Of a stretch of 64,000 nucleotides of DNA, positions 19,047 to 29,124 are shown in pieces; positions within the stretch are counted from its first letter, which is position 1; each line of letters begins with the position of its first letter. The position numbers were made by a program, and so were the translations under genes. The notes beneath the pieces were generated by a model that had not been told where the DNA came from, searched no databases, and saw only the letters and a list, made by a program, of their open reading frames with translations. The stretch is from Candidatus Sericytochromatia bacterium (GTDB lineage: Bacteria; Cyanobacteriota; Sericytochromatia; S15B-MN24; JAQBPE01). The stretch is from the NCBI GenBank assembly GCA_035285325.1, contig JAYKJB010000067.1, positions 19,226-83,225 of the forward strand, read 5' to 3'.

Positions 19047-21329
19047 ATGGCGACCACCATGACGAAGCCCGAGCCTGCTGCTGCCCCCCACGAACTGACC
19101 CTGAGTGTGCGTGGCATGACCTGCGCGGCGTGCGCCAACCGGGTCGAACGGGTGCTGAGCCGGGCACCTGGGGTGGCCCAGGCCCACGTCAATCTGGCCA
19201 CCGAACGGGCCACCGTCCATTATGATCCGGCCGGCACGGACCCCGGGCAGCTGGCGGCGGCCGTCGCGGCGGCGGGCTATCCGGCCGAGCCGTGGGAGGT
19301 GGCGGACCCATGGTCGGCGGCGACGGCCGCGCGGGACGCCGAGGCGGCGGCCCACGCGGTGAGCGAGCGTCAACGGGAGCGTCGTCGGCTGTGGTGGGCC
19401 TGGGCCCTGGCCACCCCGGTGGTGCTGGGGGCCATGGGCCTGCATGGCCCCTGGGGCCATCTCCTGCCGAGCGCGTTTCACAGCCCGCTCTGGCAGCTCG
19501 CGCTGACGGCCCCCCTGGTGTTTGGCGTGGGGGCTCCTTTTTTCCAGCAAGCCTGGAAGGGCCTGCGTCACGGCAGCTGGAGCATGGACACCCTGGTGGC
19601 GCTTGGTACCGGGGTGGCCTTCGCCTACAGCCTGATGGCCACCTTGTGGCCCAGCTGGCTGACCAGTCGTGGATTTGCGGCCGACGTCTACTATGAATCC
19701 GCCGCCGCCATCGTGGCCTTCATCCTGACCGGGCGCCACGCCGAGTCGCGGGCGCGTCAGCAGGCCAGCGGGGCGATTCAGGGCCTGCTGGCGCTGGCCC
19801 CGCAGCAGGCCTGTCGCCTGGGCCCCGCCGGGGAGGTGGCCCTGCCCGTCCACGAGGTGCGGGTGGGCGATCGCCTGCGGGTGCGTCCGGGCGAACGCAT
19901 TCCGGTCGATGGGCTCCTGCTGGAAGGCGATGCGCACGTCGACCAGGCCATGCTGACGGGGGAAAGTGAACCGGTTCACAAGCGCGTGGGCGATGAGCTG
20001 GTGGGGGGCACCCTGAACCAGCGCGGCACGCTGGTCATGGAAGTCCGCCGCGTCGGTGGGGACACCGCCTTGGCCCAGATCGTGCGCCTGGTCGAGCAGG
20101 CGCAGGGCTCGAAGGCGCCGATCCAGCGCCTGGCGGATCGCGTGGTGGCCGTGTTCGTGCCGGCTGTGGTGGCCATCGCCGGTGTGACGGCCCTGGCCTG
20201 GCTGGTGCTGGCAGGCCCGGCTCAGGCGGTGCTGGCGGCCGTTTCCGTGCTGATCATCGCCTGTCCCTGCGCCATGGGGCTGGCCACGCCCACCTCGGTC
20301 ATGGTCGGTGCGGGCAAGGGGGCGGAGCTCGGCGTGCTGTTCAAGACGGCTGGCGCCCTGGAGGCGCTGAGCCAGGCCCAGGTCGTGCTGTTCGACAAGA
20401 CCGGCACGCTCACGCTCGGGCGCCCCGTCGTGACGGACGTCCTGCCCGAACCTGGCTGGCAGGCGGAGGAACTGCTCAGGGTCGTGGCGGCGGTCGAGGT
20501 GGGCTCGGAGCATCCGCTGGGACAGGCCCTGGTGGCGCACGCGCGCGCACTCGGCCTCGCGCTGCCTGAGGTCCAGGCCTTCGACAATCGGACAGGTCGT
20601 GGCGTGAGCGGCGTGGTCGATGGTCGGCCCGTGCTGGTGGGCAATGCCGCCTGGATGCAGGAGGCCGGTGTCGAGCTGACAGGTCTGGAGGTGACCCTGG
20701 CGGCCCTGGCCGACACCGGCAAGACCCCCTTGCTGGCGGCGGTGGCAGGTCGCCTGGCCGGGCTGGTGGCGTTGGCCGATGCGCCCAAACCGGGGGCGGC
20801 CGAGGCGGTGGCCGCGCTGCAGGCGGCGGGCCTCGAGGTCGCCATGTTGACGGGGGATCACGCCCGCACGGCCGCAGCCGTGGCGCGCACGCTTGGCATC
20901 GCGCGCGTGGTGGCGGAGGTGCGCCCGGGGGATAAGGCCGCCGAGGTGCAACGGTTGCAGGCGGAGGGGCACCGCGTCGTCATGGTAGGAGATGGCCTCA
21001 ACGATGCCCCGGCCCTGGCGGCGGCCCATGTGGGAGTGGCGCTCGGCAGCGGCACCGAGGTGGCGATCGAGGCCGCCGACGTGACCCTGGTGGGGGCGGA
21101 TGTCGGGGCGGTGGTGACGGCCTGGCGACTGGCGCGGGCCGTGATGGCCAACATCCGACAGAACCTGTTCTGGGCCTTTGCCTACAACGTGGCCGGCATT
21201 CCGCTTGCCGCCGGCTTGCTGTATCCCTGGACCGGTCAGCTGCTGTCGCCGGCGATCGCCGGCGGTGCGATGGCCGCAAGCTCCGTGTGCGTGGTGCTCA
21301 ATGCCCTGCGCCTGAGGCGCTTTCGCTGA
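19047..21329 (+). CDS. copA: Copper-translocating P-type ATPase (CopA-like, P1B-1)
   Basis: The 760-residue protein pumps Cu+ out of the cytoplasm. It begins with one heavy-metal domain (GMTCAAC near residues 23-29), then transmembrane helices, the actuator motif TGES, the metal-site motif C406-P-C408 in helix 6, the phosphorylation site D450KTGTLT, the HP motif SEHPLG and the hinge [11 protein letters not shown]. The C-terminal [17 protein letters not shown] carries the M..SS motif of copper pumps. ATGs at 19047 and 19059 are both possible. A UspA-CBS gene and a CopZ-like gene follow, so it belongs to a copper-handling block. Confidence 0.96.
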   Translation: MATTMTKPEPAAAPHELTLSVRGMTCAACANRVERVLSRAPGVAQAHVNLATERATVHYDPAGTDPGQLAAAVAAAGYPAEPWEVADPWSAATAARDAEAAAHAVSERQRERRRLWWAWALATPVVLGAMGLHGPWGHLLPSAFHSPLWQLALTAPLVFGVGAPFFQQAWKGLRHGSWSMDTLVALGTGVAFAYSLMATLWPSWLTSRGFAADVYYESAAAIVAFILTGRHAESRARQQASGAIQGLLALAPQQACRLGPAGEVALPVHEVRVGDRLRVRPGERIPVDGLLLEGDAHVDQAMLTGESEPVHKRVGDELVGGTLNQRGTLVMEVRRVGGDTALAQIVRLVEQAQGSKAPIQRLADRVVAVFVPAVVAIAGVTALAWLVLAGPAQAVLAAVSVLIIACPCAMGLATPTSVMVGAGKGAELGVLFKTAGALEALSQAQVVLFDKTGTLTLGRPVVTDVLPEPGWQAEELLRVVAAVEVGSEHPLGQALVAHARALGLALPEVQAFDNRTGRGVSGVVDGRPVLVGNAAWMQEAGVELTGLEVTLAALADTGKTPLLAAVAGRLAGLVALADAPKPGAAEAVAALQAAGLEVAMLTGDHARTAAAVARTLGIARVVAEVRPGDKAAEVQRLQAEGHRVVMVGDGLNDAPALAAAHVGVALGSGTEVAIEAADVTLVGADVGAVVTAWRLARAVMANIRQNLFWAFAYNVAGIPLAAGLLYPWTGQLLSPAIAGGAMAASSVCVVLNALRLRRFR

Positions 21330-21409
21330 GCCTTGCCTGATTGTTCGGGCGGGCGCGGCTTGCGGCTACGCTGAACCGGGTTGGGGAAGCGAGAAAAGGA
21401 GCCCGAGGC

Positions 21410-22288
21410 ATGCGTCTGCTGATCGGTATGGATGGGTCTGCCACGGCCTGGCACGCCCTGGAAGAGTCGATGCGATTGCTGCCGCTGGGCCAATCCGACG
21501 TGACCGTGGCGACGGTGGCGCCCCTGATTGCGGTCGTCGACGATCCGTTGGCCTACGGGGGACCGCATCCCGGGATTTACCGGGACATGCGGGAGGCGGC
21601 GCAACGTGATCTGGATGCCGCGCTGGCGGCCCTCAAGAGTGCCGGCATCGAGGCGCAGGGGGTCCTGCGAGAGGGCGACCCGGCGGCTGAACTGCTGAGC
21701 CTGGCCGAGGAACTCAAGCCGGACCTGATCATTGTCGGCAGCCACGGCCGGGGCCCATTGGGCCGCCTGTTTCTGGGCAGCGTGTCGGATGCCCTGGTGC
21801 ATCGCCACGGCGGGGCGGTCTTCGTCGTGCGCCATCCGCAAGACGTCTTCGCCACGGACGGAGAAGCCCCGGTGCTCGGTTACATGCAGCCCCAGCCCCT
21901 CTGTGTCACGACCGAGACGCCGGTGTCGGAGGTGGCTCGCCTCATGCGCGACCGCCAAATCGGCTTCTTGCCCGTGCTCTCGGAAGGGCGCCTGGTGGGG
22001 GTGTTGACCGATCGGGATCTGGTGCTGCGCGTGCTGGCCGAGCCGCGCGAGGGGGTATCGCCGCAGGCTGGGGATGTCTGCAGCCGGGAGCCGGTCTGGG
22101 TGACGCCCCGCATGCCGATCGAGGAGGCCGCTCGCTTGATGACGCAGCACCACGTGCGTCGCGTGGTCGTGATGGACGGGACCGCCGTGGTGGGGGTGCT
22201 CTCACTCGATGACATGGCGCGGCAGCTGGCCCCTGCCGCGGTGCACACCCTGAATCGCCTCGCTCAGCCAAGCCCGCTCGGGCGTTGA
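21410..22288 (+). CDS. UspA domain plus tandem CBS domains
   Basis: The 292-residue product joins a universal stress protein domain (about 1-145), with the nucleotide-binding pattern IIVGSHGRGPLGRLFLGSVS, to two CBS domains (about 155-285) with LMRDRQIGFLPVL and LMTQHHVRRVVVMDG. Both modules bind adenine nucleotides, so the protein is a likely energy or stress sensor. AAAAGGA at 21394-21400 supports the ATG at 21410. It lies 80 bases after the copper pump on the same strand and ends eight bases before the convergent chaperone gene. Confidence 0.9.
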   Translation: MRLLIGMDGSATAWHALEESMRLLPLGQSDVTVATVAPLIAVVDDPLAYGGPHPGIYRDMREAAQRDLDAALAALKSAGIEAQGVLREGDPAAELLSLAEELKPDLIIVGSHGRGPLGRLFLGSVSDALVHRHGGAVFVVRHPQDVFATDGEAPVLGYMQPQPLCVTTETPVSEVARLMRDRQIGFLPVLSEGRLVGVLTDRDLVLRVLAEPREGVSPQAGDVCSREPVWVTPRMPIEEAARLMTQHHVRRVVVMDGTAVVGVLSLDDMARQLAPAAVHTLNRLAQPSPLGR

Positions 22289-22296
22289 GCGCTCGT

Positions 22297-22500
22297 TCAG
22301 GCCGTGGCGGTGGCCACGTAGCCTTCCTCCTCCACGGCCGCCAGCAGGCGCGGCAGGTCTGCCTGGCCCTCCACCTGCGCCCGCCCGTCGGTCAGCGACA
22401 CCGTGACGCGTTCCACGCCCGGAACGGCGCTCAGGGCCGCCGTCACGGCGCGGACGCAGTGATCGCAGCTCATCCCCGTGATGGTCAATTCGAGTGTCAT
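22297..22500 (-). CDS. copZ: Copper chaperone, CopZ-like heavy-metal-associated domain
   Basis: This 67-residue protein is a single HMA domain with the metal site GMSCDHC (C12, C15) and the fold pattern VERVTVSLTDGRAQVEG...EEEGYVA. Such chaperones carry Cu+ to the heavy-metal domain of the CopA pump, whose gene is just upstream on the other strand. GGGAGGATGCC before the ATG fixes the start; longer starts up to 22548 lack support. Confidence 0.93.
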   Translation of the reverse strand: MTLELTITGMSCDHCVRAVTAALSAVPGVERVTVSLTDGRAQVEGQADLPRLLAAVEEEGYVATATA

Positions 22501-22666
22501 GGTGGCATCCTCCCGCTCCCCATGGTAGCGCATCGGGCGCTGGCGCACCCGGCGGCGTCACGGGAGGAGCCGGCGGCAGGTCCCGACGGGTGGGTACAAT
22601 GGGGGCGATGCCCGACCGACCCACACGCCGCTGGCCTGCTGCCTTTCCCGTTGGGAGAGGGGGGCT

Positions 22667-23959
22667 GTGAACGCGCGGCAAACGCTGCTCGACTGGCTGG
22701 TGCCCGACACCATTCGCGCGACCCTGCCGACCATGCTGGCCTTGCCGCCGTTGCCGCCAGCCGAGGCGCTCTGGGCGCTGGTCTGGCTGCTGGGGGTCGC
22801 CGGGCTGCTGATGCAGAGCCTGGCGCTCTTCAAGAGCGCCCTCGGTCGCTTGGTCAGCCGTCACCTGCCCAGCTGGTGGCTGGACACGATCGTGGCCCAC
22901 CGCGTGGTGCAGCGCCTGGTCTGGATTTTTCCCGTGTTGCTGGTCAATCGCGGCGTGTTGCTGGTCCCGACCCTGACCCCGCCGGTGATCGACTGGCTGC
23001 AACGCTTCACGCTGGCCTGGCTGGCGATCGTGACGGCCCGGACGCTGGGGGCCGCCACCGACGCGGCGCACGCGATCTATCAGCACCATCCGATGGGGCG
23101 CGGCACCCCGATCAAGGGCTACGTCCAGATCAGCAAGCTGCTGCTGTACCTGTCGGCGGTGTACCTGGCCGTCTCGGCGCTGGCAGACCGCAGCCCCTGG
23201 TACTTCCTGAGCGGCCTGGGGGCCCTGACGGCGCTGTTCCTGCTGATCTTCCGGGACACCCTGCTGTCGTTCGTGGCGGGCGTGCAGATGGTCAACAACG
23301 ACCTGGTGCGCGTGGGGGATTGGATCCAGATGCCGCAATTCAACGCCGATGGCGAGGTGATCGACATCGCCCTGAACGCGGTGCGGGTGCAAAACTGGGA
23401 CCGCACCATCACGGCCATTCCGGCCCATAAATTCCTTGATCACGCCTTCACCAACTGGCGCGGCATGTTCGACAGTGGCCATCGCCAGATCCTGCGCACG
23501 ATCTACCTCGACATGGGCACGGTGCGTTTCCTGCAGCCCGAGGAAATCGAGCGCTTCGGACGCTTCTTCCTGCTGGAGGACTACATCCGGGAGAAGCAGC
23601 AGGAGATCGAGACCTGGAACGCCGCCAACTGGCCCGAGGACCATGCCGACATTCTGGCCAATGGTCGCCATCTCACCAACATCGGCACCCTGCGGGCTTA
23701 CATCCGGGAATACCTCAAGCGCCACCCGCAGATTGACGCCAGCGCGACCCTGGTGGTGCGACAGATGGAGCCCACTCCCCACGGGGTGGGGCTGCAAATT
23801 TACGCTTACGCCAACGAGACGGCCCTGAAGGATTTCGAACGCGTGCAGTCGGACATCTTCGACCACATTCTGGCGATCGTCCCCGAATTCGAATTGCGTC
23901 TGTTCCAGCAGCCCAGCGGCTCAGACCTCCAGGCCCCACGCCGGGATGCGGCGTTGTGA
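22667..23959 (+). CDS. MscS-family mechanosensitive channel, YbdG-like
   Basis: The 430-residue product has four or five membrane helices (about residues 15-195), a pore-lining region before FRDTLLSFVAGVQM, and the MscS beta-domain with VRVGDWIQMPQFNADGEVI and VQNWDRTITAIP. A long insert follows (about 275-345, EEIERFGRFFLLEDYIREK...) as in E. coli YbdG/MscM-type channels. It would open under hypo-osmotic shock. A GAGAGGGGG sequence lies before the GTG at 22667. Confidence 0.9.
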   Translation: MNARQTLLDWLVPDTIRATLPTMLALPPLPPAEALWALVWLLGVAGLLMQSLALFKSALGRLVSRHLPSWWLDTIVAHRVVQRLVWIFPVLLVNRGVLLVPTLTPPVIDWLQRFTLAWLAIVTARTLGAATDAAHAIYQHHPMGRGTPIKGYVQISKLLLYLSAVYLAVSALADRSPWYFLSGLGALTALFLLIFRDTLLSFVAGVQMVNNDLVRVGDWIQMPQFNADGEVIDIALNAVRVQNWDRTITAIPAHKFLDHAFTNWRGMFDSGHRQILRTIYLDMGTVRFLQPEEIERFGRFFLLEDYIREKQQEIETWNAANWPEDHADILANGRHLTNIGTLRAYIREYLKRHPQIDASATLVVRQMEPTPHGVGLQIYAYANETALKDFERVQSDIFDHILAIVPEFELRLFQQPSGSDLQAPRRDAAL

Positions 23960-24065
23960 AGCTGGCCTCACCTGGCCTGGATGCGCATCGTCCCGTCGGC
24001 GGGAAGCCGTGCCGGCGATGGCTGGCCATCGGGGGCGCGCCACGCCGCGGTTCGTTCGTGTCGAC

Positions 24066-27000
24066 TCAACCGGCGCCGGATAGCGCCAGGGCGTCCTTGT
24101 AGGCCTGCTCCACGTCGCCGGAGGGGGTCAGGCTCAGACGGCGATTCAGTTCCTTGCGGTGGTCCCAGTAGGTCGTGCGCACGCGCTCCGGCGCCCGTCG
24201 CAGGGCATGGTATTTCAGGGCCAGCATCACAACGTCGTCATCGCAAGGCGCGATCGCGATCGCGCGCTCCAGACACTGACGGGCCTCGCTCTCATCGCCG
24301 GTGTAGACGAGACGCTCATGCATCCATTGCAGCGCCTGGATGGCCTGGCGCCGATAGCCCTCGCGTTCGGCCTCGAAGTACGGTTCGAAGAAAGGCTCAT
24401 CCAGCAGGCCGCCGCGGTACAGCGTCAACGCCTCTTGCAGGCTCACGACCGCATCGTCCGGCTGGCTGTCTCGGGCTCGCAGCCCCGCCTGCAAGGCGAG
24501 GCTGAAGGCATGCACGTCGCAGTGCTGGAGCTGCGCAGGCGGCAATACATAGCGGTCGTCTTCGAATTTCACGAAGGCAGAGCGGGCTCCGTCTTCGAGG
24601 TCCGCTTCGAGACTCCGGCGCAGGGCGGTGATGCACATCTGCACCCCCGCGAGGCGCGGATTCTGGTCTTCGATCAGGCTGGCTAGGCTGGCCGCGGGCA
24701 GCCCCCGTGGCGTCAAGGCCAGCGCCGCCAGCACGACCTTGGCCTTCCGGCGGGGCCAGCTCTGCAGCAAGATGTCGTCGAGCCGCACCTCGAAGCCACC
24801 GAACAGCATCACCTTCAGGCGCCCGGCGGCGGGCGTGACCGCCACGTGGGTGGGCGCAGGCGGGTTCAGATCCCGCCACAGCAGGGCGTCCTGGCGTCGC
24901 AAGAATTCAAAGCCGTGGCGGTCGATCAGGGCTTGTGCCGTGGTCAACGCCGTCTGCGCGTCGCTGGTTTGCCCCGCGCGAGACTGGGTGGCGGCCGCGT
25001 ACAGCAGGGCCTTGACCTGGGGCAAGGGCGCGCGCACCGCTTCCGCATCCCGGGCGATCGCCGTCAGTTCCGTCTGGGCCGCCTGGTGGTCACCGCTCAG
25101 GCTCAGCGCCCGGGCCCGCGTCAGGCGCAGGGCCAGATCGTGGACGCTGCTGCGGTCGAGTTCGCCCGGGGCCGGGAGCAAGGCGAGCGCGTCCGCCGGG
25201 CGCTCGCGCTGAAGGGCCAGCCAGGCCAGGCGTTCGAGCGGGAGCTTTTTGCCGAGGGGAAATCCAGCCTGTTCGAAACGAAGCGCGGCGCGCTGCAGGT
25301 GTTCCTCCGCCAGCCGCCATTCGCCCTGAGCCAGGTAATAACCACCGAGCACGTAAAGCGCCCCGGCCCGGTCGTGCCAGTCGAGGGCGTCCTCCCAGCT
25401 TTCAGCCAGCCCGCGCAGGGTGCCACCGGCGGCGTCCATGTCGTCGCCCAGCACGTCGAGGTGGGCCCGCAAGATGCGTCCATAGAGCGCTTCGGGTTGA
25501 AAGTTCCAGTCCCCCGCAAGGCCTTGCATGGCCTCCACATGCAGGCGTGCCCGCGGGAAGTTGCCCCGGTTGAGCATCAGGGTGAACAGGTTCATGTGCG
25601 CGATGCAGGCGCACTGGGCCATCTCGACGTGGGCCGCCACGGGCATGGCCAGCACCGCCTCGTTGGCCGCCTGCCAGCCGTCGAGATCGCCCCGCTGGTC
25701 CGCGGCCAGGGCATCGGCCAGATGCAGGTCGGCCCGATCCTCGGCGGCTGCGCTCAGGGCGATCGCCGCCTCCAGTTCGTCGCGCCAGCGCGCCGCGGCC
25801 GGGTCCTCCTGGGTGATGGCGGCGGTGTAGAGCCGCACCAGCGCCTTGGTGGCTCCCGCCTGCGCGCCCTCGGCGCGAAAACCCGCCAGGGCGTCTTGCC
25901 AGTGCGCCACCGCGCGGCCACTCTCGCCCGCCCGCCAGGCCAATCTTCCCCAGTAAAACGCGACCCAGGCGGCTTGGGGGAGCTGAGCCGGAAAGGCGGT
26001 CAGCCAGCGTTGCAGGGTGGCCTGGGCACCCCGCGCCAGCAGCGCGGGGGCCTCCCGGCAAAGCACTTCGATCGCCTCCTGCCAGGCGTGTCCCTCGATC
26101 AGGTGCGGAAAGGCCAGCTCGGCCTTGTGGCGTGCCAGGTAGTGGCGCCCGGCCCGCGCGTGCAGGCCGCGCAGATCTTCCGGCGACAGGCGACGCACGG
26201 CCTCGCCGGTCAGGAAGTCGCGCAGGTAACTGGGGAAGCGATACAGCGCATCTGCCTGGCGTTCGAGCAGGTGGGCATCGACCAGTTCTTCCAGGCTCGC
26301 GAGCACGTCGGGAAGCTCGCAGGCCGCCTCGCAGGCCGCGGGGGTGATCGCGAGCAGCAGGGCCGCCCGCAGCATGAACGCCTGCAGCCGCGCCGGCTGC
26401 GCCCCGAGCATCTCCTCGGCGATGTAGCGCAGCAACTGGGCGCTGCTCACGCGGGGGCCCTCGCCGGCGGCCAGCTTCAGCGGGCCGGTTCCGCGCACGG
26501 TGCCAGGCGTGGGCGTGGCGCGTGAAACCACGTAGCTCACGCCGGCCGGCCAGCCCTCGTACATCCGGACACTGTCGGCAAAGTCGTCGGGTAGCGGCTC
26601 CCGGCGAAGCGCATGCCAGATTTTGGTGGCTTCTCGCTCGGAAAAACGCAGCTCGTTAGGTCCGAGTTCGCGCAGATGGCCCTGGCCGATCAGGCGCTCC
26701 AGCGGGGCGCTGAAGCGGACCCGCGAGGCGATCATCACGTGTACGCCCGCCGGCAGCTTGTCGAAATGGAAGGCCAAGCCGCGCAGCAGTTCAGGGGCGT
26801 GGTTGTGCAGGTGGTGGGCGTCGTCGATGAACAGGATCACGCCCGGTTGGGCATTGTAGGCGGCCCATTCCCGCAACGCGACCTGCCAGAGGACGCGCGG
26901 GTCGAGCTGGGGGTTGCCCAGCAGGGCTTGCGTTTCCTGGCCGAAGCTTGGCACGTGCTGTCGCACGGCCGCCAGCAGGTGCAGAAACACGTTGCGCGGA

Positions 27001-27218
27001 TCCGCATCCAGGGCGTCGGCCGTCAACCAGGCACAGGTGTAGCCCAGGGCTTCGGCCAGCTCGGCTTGGGAGATCAGGGCCTGGCTCTTGCCGTGGCCCG
27101 GCCCGGCCAGCAAGAGGGTGACGGGGGGCAGCCCCTGCTCCGGCCACAAGGCGCGGGACAGAAAGCCAGGCGCTCGGGCGGGCCGGGTGATCTTGCCCTG
27201 TAGAATCCAGTCGACCAT
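24066..27218 (-). CDS. Large MalT-like ATPase regulator with C-terminal BTAD domain
   Basis: The 1050-residue protein starts with a STAND/MalT-type ATPase: Walker A GPGHGKSQ (residues 39-46) and Walker B VILFIDDAHH (about 135). A long helical TPR region follows (about 330-780). The C-terminal 250 residues carry a winged-helix DNA-binding domain (KVMLFGGFEVRLDD..., PRRKAKVVLAALALTPRG) and a bacterial transcriptional activation domain with ...LYRGGLLDEPFFEPYFEAER. This is the layout of large SARP/LAL-like activators, which switch on a target when a ligand binds. No obvious target operon adjoins it. Confidence 0.87.
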   Translation of the reverse strand: MVDWILQGKITRPARAPGFLSRALWPEQGLPPVTLLLAGPGHGKSQALISQAELAEALGYTCAWLTADALDADPRNVFLHLLAAVRQHVPSFGQETQALLGNPQLDPRVLWQVALREWAAYNAQPGVILFIDDAHHLHNHAPELLRGLAFHFDKLPAGVHVMIASRVRFSAPLERLIGQGHLRELGPNELRFSEREATKIWHALRREPLPDDFADSVRMYEGWPAGVSYVVSRATPTPGTVRGTGPLKLAAGEGPRVSSAQLLRYIAEEMLGAQPARLQAFMLRAALLLAITPAACEAACELPDVLASLEELVDAHLLERQADALYRFPSYLRDFLTGEAVRRLSPEDLRGLHARAGRHYLARHKAELAFPHLIEGHAWQEAIEVLCREAPALLARGAQATLQRWLTAFPAQLPQAAWVAFYWGRLAWRAGESGRAVAHWQDALAGFRAEGAQAGATKALVRLYTAAITQEDPAAARWRDELEAAIALSAAAEDRADLHLADALAADQRGDLDGWQAANEAVLAMPVAAHVEMAQCACIAHMNLFTLMLNRGNFPRARLHVEAMQGLAGDWNFQPEALYGRILRAHLDVLGDDMDAAGGTLRGLAESWEDALDWHDRAGALYVLGGYYLAQGEWRLAEEHLQRAALRFEQAGFPLGKKLPLERLAWLALQRERPADALALLPAPGELDRSSVHDLALRLTRARALSLSGDHQAAQTELTAIARDAEAVRAPLPQVKALLYAAATQSRAGQTSDAQTALTTAQALIDRHGFEFLRRQDALLWRDLNPPAPTHVAVTPAAGRLKVMLFGGFEVRLDDILLQSWPRRKAKVVLAALALTPRGLPAASLASLIEDQNPRLAGVQMCITALRRSLEADLEDGARSAFVKFEDDRYVLPPAQLQHCDVHAFSLALQAGLRARDSQPDDAVVSLQEALTLYRGGLLDEPFFEPYFEAEREGYRRQAIQALQWMHERLVYTGDESEARQCLERAIAIAPCDDDVVMLALKYHALRRAPERVRTTYWDHRKELNRRLSLTPSGDVEQAYKDALALSGAG
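24250..24263. repeat. Two overlapping HIP1 octamers
   Basis: GCGATCGC occurs at 24250-24257 and again at 24256-24263, sharing two bases, within the regulator gene. I count about 30 such octamers in the window (positions listed in the findings). Confidence 0.8.
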
Positions 27219-27300
27219 GACGCCATGGTTGTACCCAGGCAGCCTGGGCGCGCCCCCTGGACTGGACAGGCAGGTCCAGGAGCCTTCGCCCCGTCAGGCG

Positions 27301-29124
27301 TCAGCGGCAGGGCGACAGCGTGCCACTGGCGGTCGGGCGCGGACACGGGCTGCGGAAGGTGAGGGGCAGTTCGAAGACGGGGGCGGGTGCCGCCGCATCG
27401 TAGCCAGCGATCACCTGCCTGACGGCCTCCTTGTTGCCGTTATAGCTGAGCAGCAACCGCATCAAGATCGCGTCCATGGCCCGCGTCAGACGGGAGGAGG
27501 CATAAGCATGGCCGAATTCTGCGGTGGGCATGCCGATGGCGGCAAACACCTCGCTGGCGCGCAGCAGCCCGGGGTCGCTGTTGTTGGCGATGTACTCGGC
27601 CAGCAGGAAAGCCCCCACGTCGGCTGCCTTGCGGATGCTGTATCGACCCGGTTCGCAGGCGTTGGCCGCACGGAAGAAGGGCAGCTCGTCGAACAGGGTG
27701 GGTTGGGCTTCCAGTTTGGAGGTGGCAGCCGTTCGTCCTTCTTTCAAGACCTCGAGCAGGACCGTCAGGGCGGGGCGCCCGCTGGTATTGGGGGAGGTTT
27801 TGCCTTCCACGGCCGGGGTCGGAATCACGATGCCAGCCAGGTCGATCGGCGCCAGGACCGTATCGGCCATCCGATGCGCCAGCACCGCCACCGCGGTGGC
27901 GCGGGCCGGGTCTGCCGTGACGCCGGCTGCCTGGCCGGCGCCGTGGATCTCCTCGATCATCTGGGTCAGGGGCGTCACCAGGGGCGCAGGCAGGCCGTCT
28001 CCCGTCTGGAACAGGCAGGTGATCTGGGCGGGCGGTGTGGTCAGCACGGCGGCCAGCCGCGCGGCGAAGACCTCGCGGACGAAGCGGGTCATCAGGGCGG
28101 TGTCCTCGTCCACCACCGCCGCGTCCTGGGCCTGCACCGGCGTCAGCAGGCCATACCGGGTGCGCGCGTCCGCCACCTGGGGCACTTCGGCCAGCACCAT
28201 GACATTGCCGGCTTCCTCCGGGGGCAGATGGAACTCGTAACCGCCCGACAGGTTGGTGTAGATCGAATAGACTGGTTTGCCGCTGGGATCTTGCCCGATG
28301 GGCAATAGCTGGCCCGTCCGCAGCGAGCGCACGGCGACGCGCATGCCCGCGGCCGGCAGCAAGGTGCCGAAGCCAGGTCCCCGCTCGCCGCTGAGCACCT
28401 GGACGCCCCCTTCCGAGGCGTCGGCCAGGCGATATTTCACCTTGCCGGTCAGGCCGCCCCCCGCGTTGCTGATCAGGCCCGCGCCCCCGTTGCTGATCAA
28501 CCCGGCGCCGCCATTGCTGATCAACGATCCACCCTGGTCGCCGATCAGGGCCCCGCCCTGGTCGCCGATCAGGTTGCCTTGCGCCAGCGCGATCGGTTGC
28601 CCGGCCTGGTCCAGCAGGTGGGCCTCGGCGCGAATCTCCTCGCCATTCGGGCCGAGAATTCGCGTCTTGCTGACCACGGGGGTGCCGTCCGGGTTCAGCA
28701 GGCGGGTCTTGCTGACCACGGTGCTGCCATCGGCCTGGGTGAAGCGGGTTTTGCTGACCACGCCGTTGCTGTCCACGATCGCCAGGTCGCGGCCGGCGGC
28801 GAGGACCGAACGAGCCCCGAGGGCGATCGCCGTGCCGGCCTCGGTCGCGGCCATGTAGCTGGCGTCCAGCACCACCGAGCCGGCCAGGCGCGTGCTGGCC
28901 CCCGGCAGCGGAGCCAGCAAGGCCGCCGCCGTGCTCGGCGTCTGAGCAGGGGCCTGGCTGGCCGCGACGGGCTTGACGGCTCCGCCCGCGAGCGGCGTCC
29001 CGTTCGTCGCAGGCTGGGGGGGCCGCGACGCTGGCGGGCGCGTCGGCGTCAGCGCCGGCCCGTGACAGGCGCTGGCGGTGAGCGGCAACAGCAGGGCCAG
29101 ACAGAGACGGCTCGCTTGGGTCAT
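27301..29124 (-). CDS. Lipoprotein with VVSKTR and LIGDQGG/LISNGG tandem repeats
   Basis: The 607-residue product has a signal peptide and lipobox (LTASACH). After a proline-rich spacer come three 14-residue repeats beginning VVSKTR (about residues 125-165), then five 8-residue repeats, two LIGDQGG and three LISNGGAG-like (about 187-226). The eight-residue unit suggests short beta-strands stacking as in a beta-solenoid. A region with a possible carboxypeptidase-regulatory-like fold follows (SGGYEFHLPPEEAGNVMVLAEV), and a helical C-terminus. I know no family. The ATG at 29124 opens on the signal peptide, with GGGGAACC upstream. Confidence 0.75.
   Translation of the reverse strand: MTQASRLCLALLLPLTASACHGPALTPTRPPASRPPQPATNGTPLAGGAVKPVAASQAPAQTPSTAAALLAPLPGASTRLAGSVVLDASYMAATEAGTAIALGARSVLAAGRDLAIVDSNGVVSKTRFTQADGSTVVSKTRLLNPDGTPVVSKTRILGPNGEEIRAEAHLLDQAGQPIALAQGNLIGDQGGALIGDQGGSLISNGGAGLISNGGAGLISNAGGGLTGKVKYRLADASEGGVQVLSGERGPGFGTLLPAAGMRVAVRSLRTGQLLPIGQDPSGKPVYSIYTNLSGGYEFHLPPEEAGNVMVLAEVPQVADARTRYGLLTPVQAQDAAVVDEDTALMTRFVREVFAARLAAVLTTPPAQITCLFQTGDGLPAPLVTPLTQMIEEIHGAGQAAGVTADPARATAVAVLAHRMADTVLAPIDLAGIVIPTPAVEGKTSPNTSGRPALTVLLEVLKEGRTAATSKLEAQPTLFDELPFFRAANACEPGRYSIRKAADVGAFLLAEYIANNSDPGLLRASEVFAAIGMPTAEFGHAYASSRLTRAMDAILMRLLLSYNGNKEAVRQVIAGYDAAAPAPVFELPLTFRSPCPRPTASGTLSPCR
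28450..28572 (-). repeat. 24-base coding repeats (five units)
   Basis: Units of about 24 bases on the + strand, alternating 'ttgctgatcarncc' and 'tcgccgatcaggnc' types, encode the eight-residue LISNGGAG/LIGDQGG repeats of the lipoprotein. The near identity of the units suggests recent tandem expansion. Confidence 0.75.

Noticed and set aside
18693..21029. Long minus-strand open frame opposite the copper ATPase
   Set aside because: The plus strand encodes a clear P-type ATPase with every motif; the antisense frame has no protein-like character.
27256..27280. Inverted repeat CCTGGAC/GTCCAGG considered as a terminator
   Set aside because: The loop is 11 bases, the stem seven pairs, and no T-run follows on the relevant strand.
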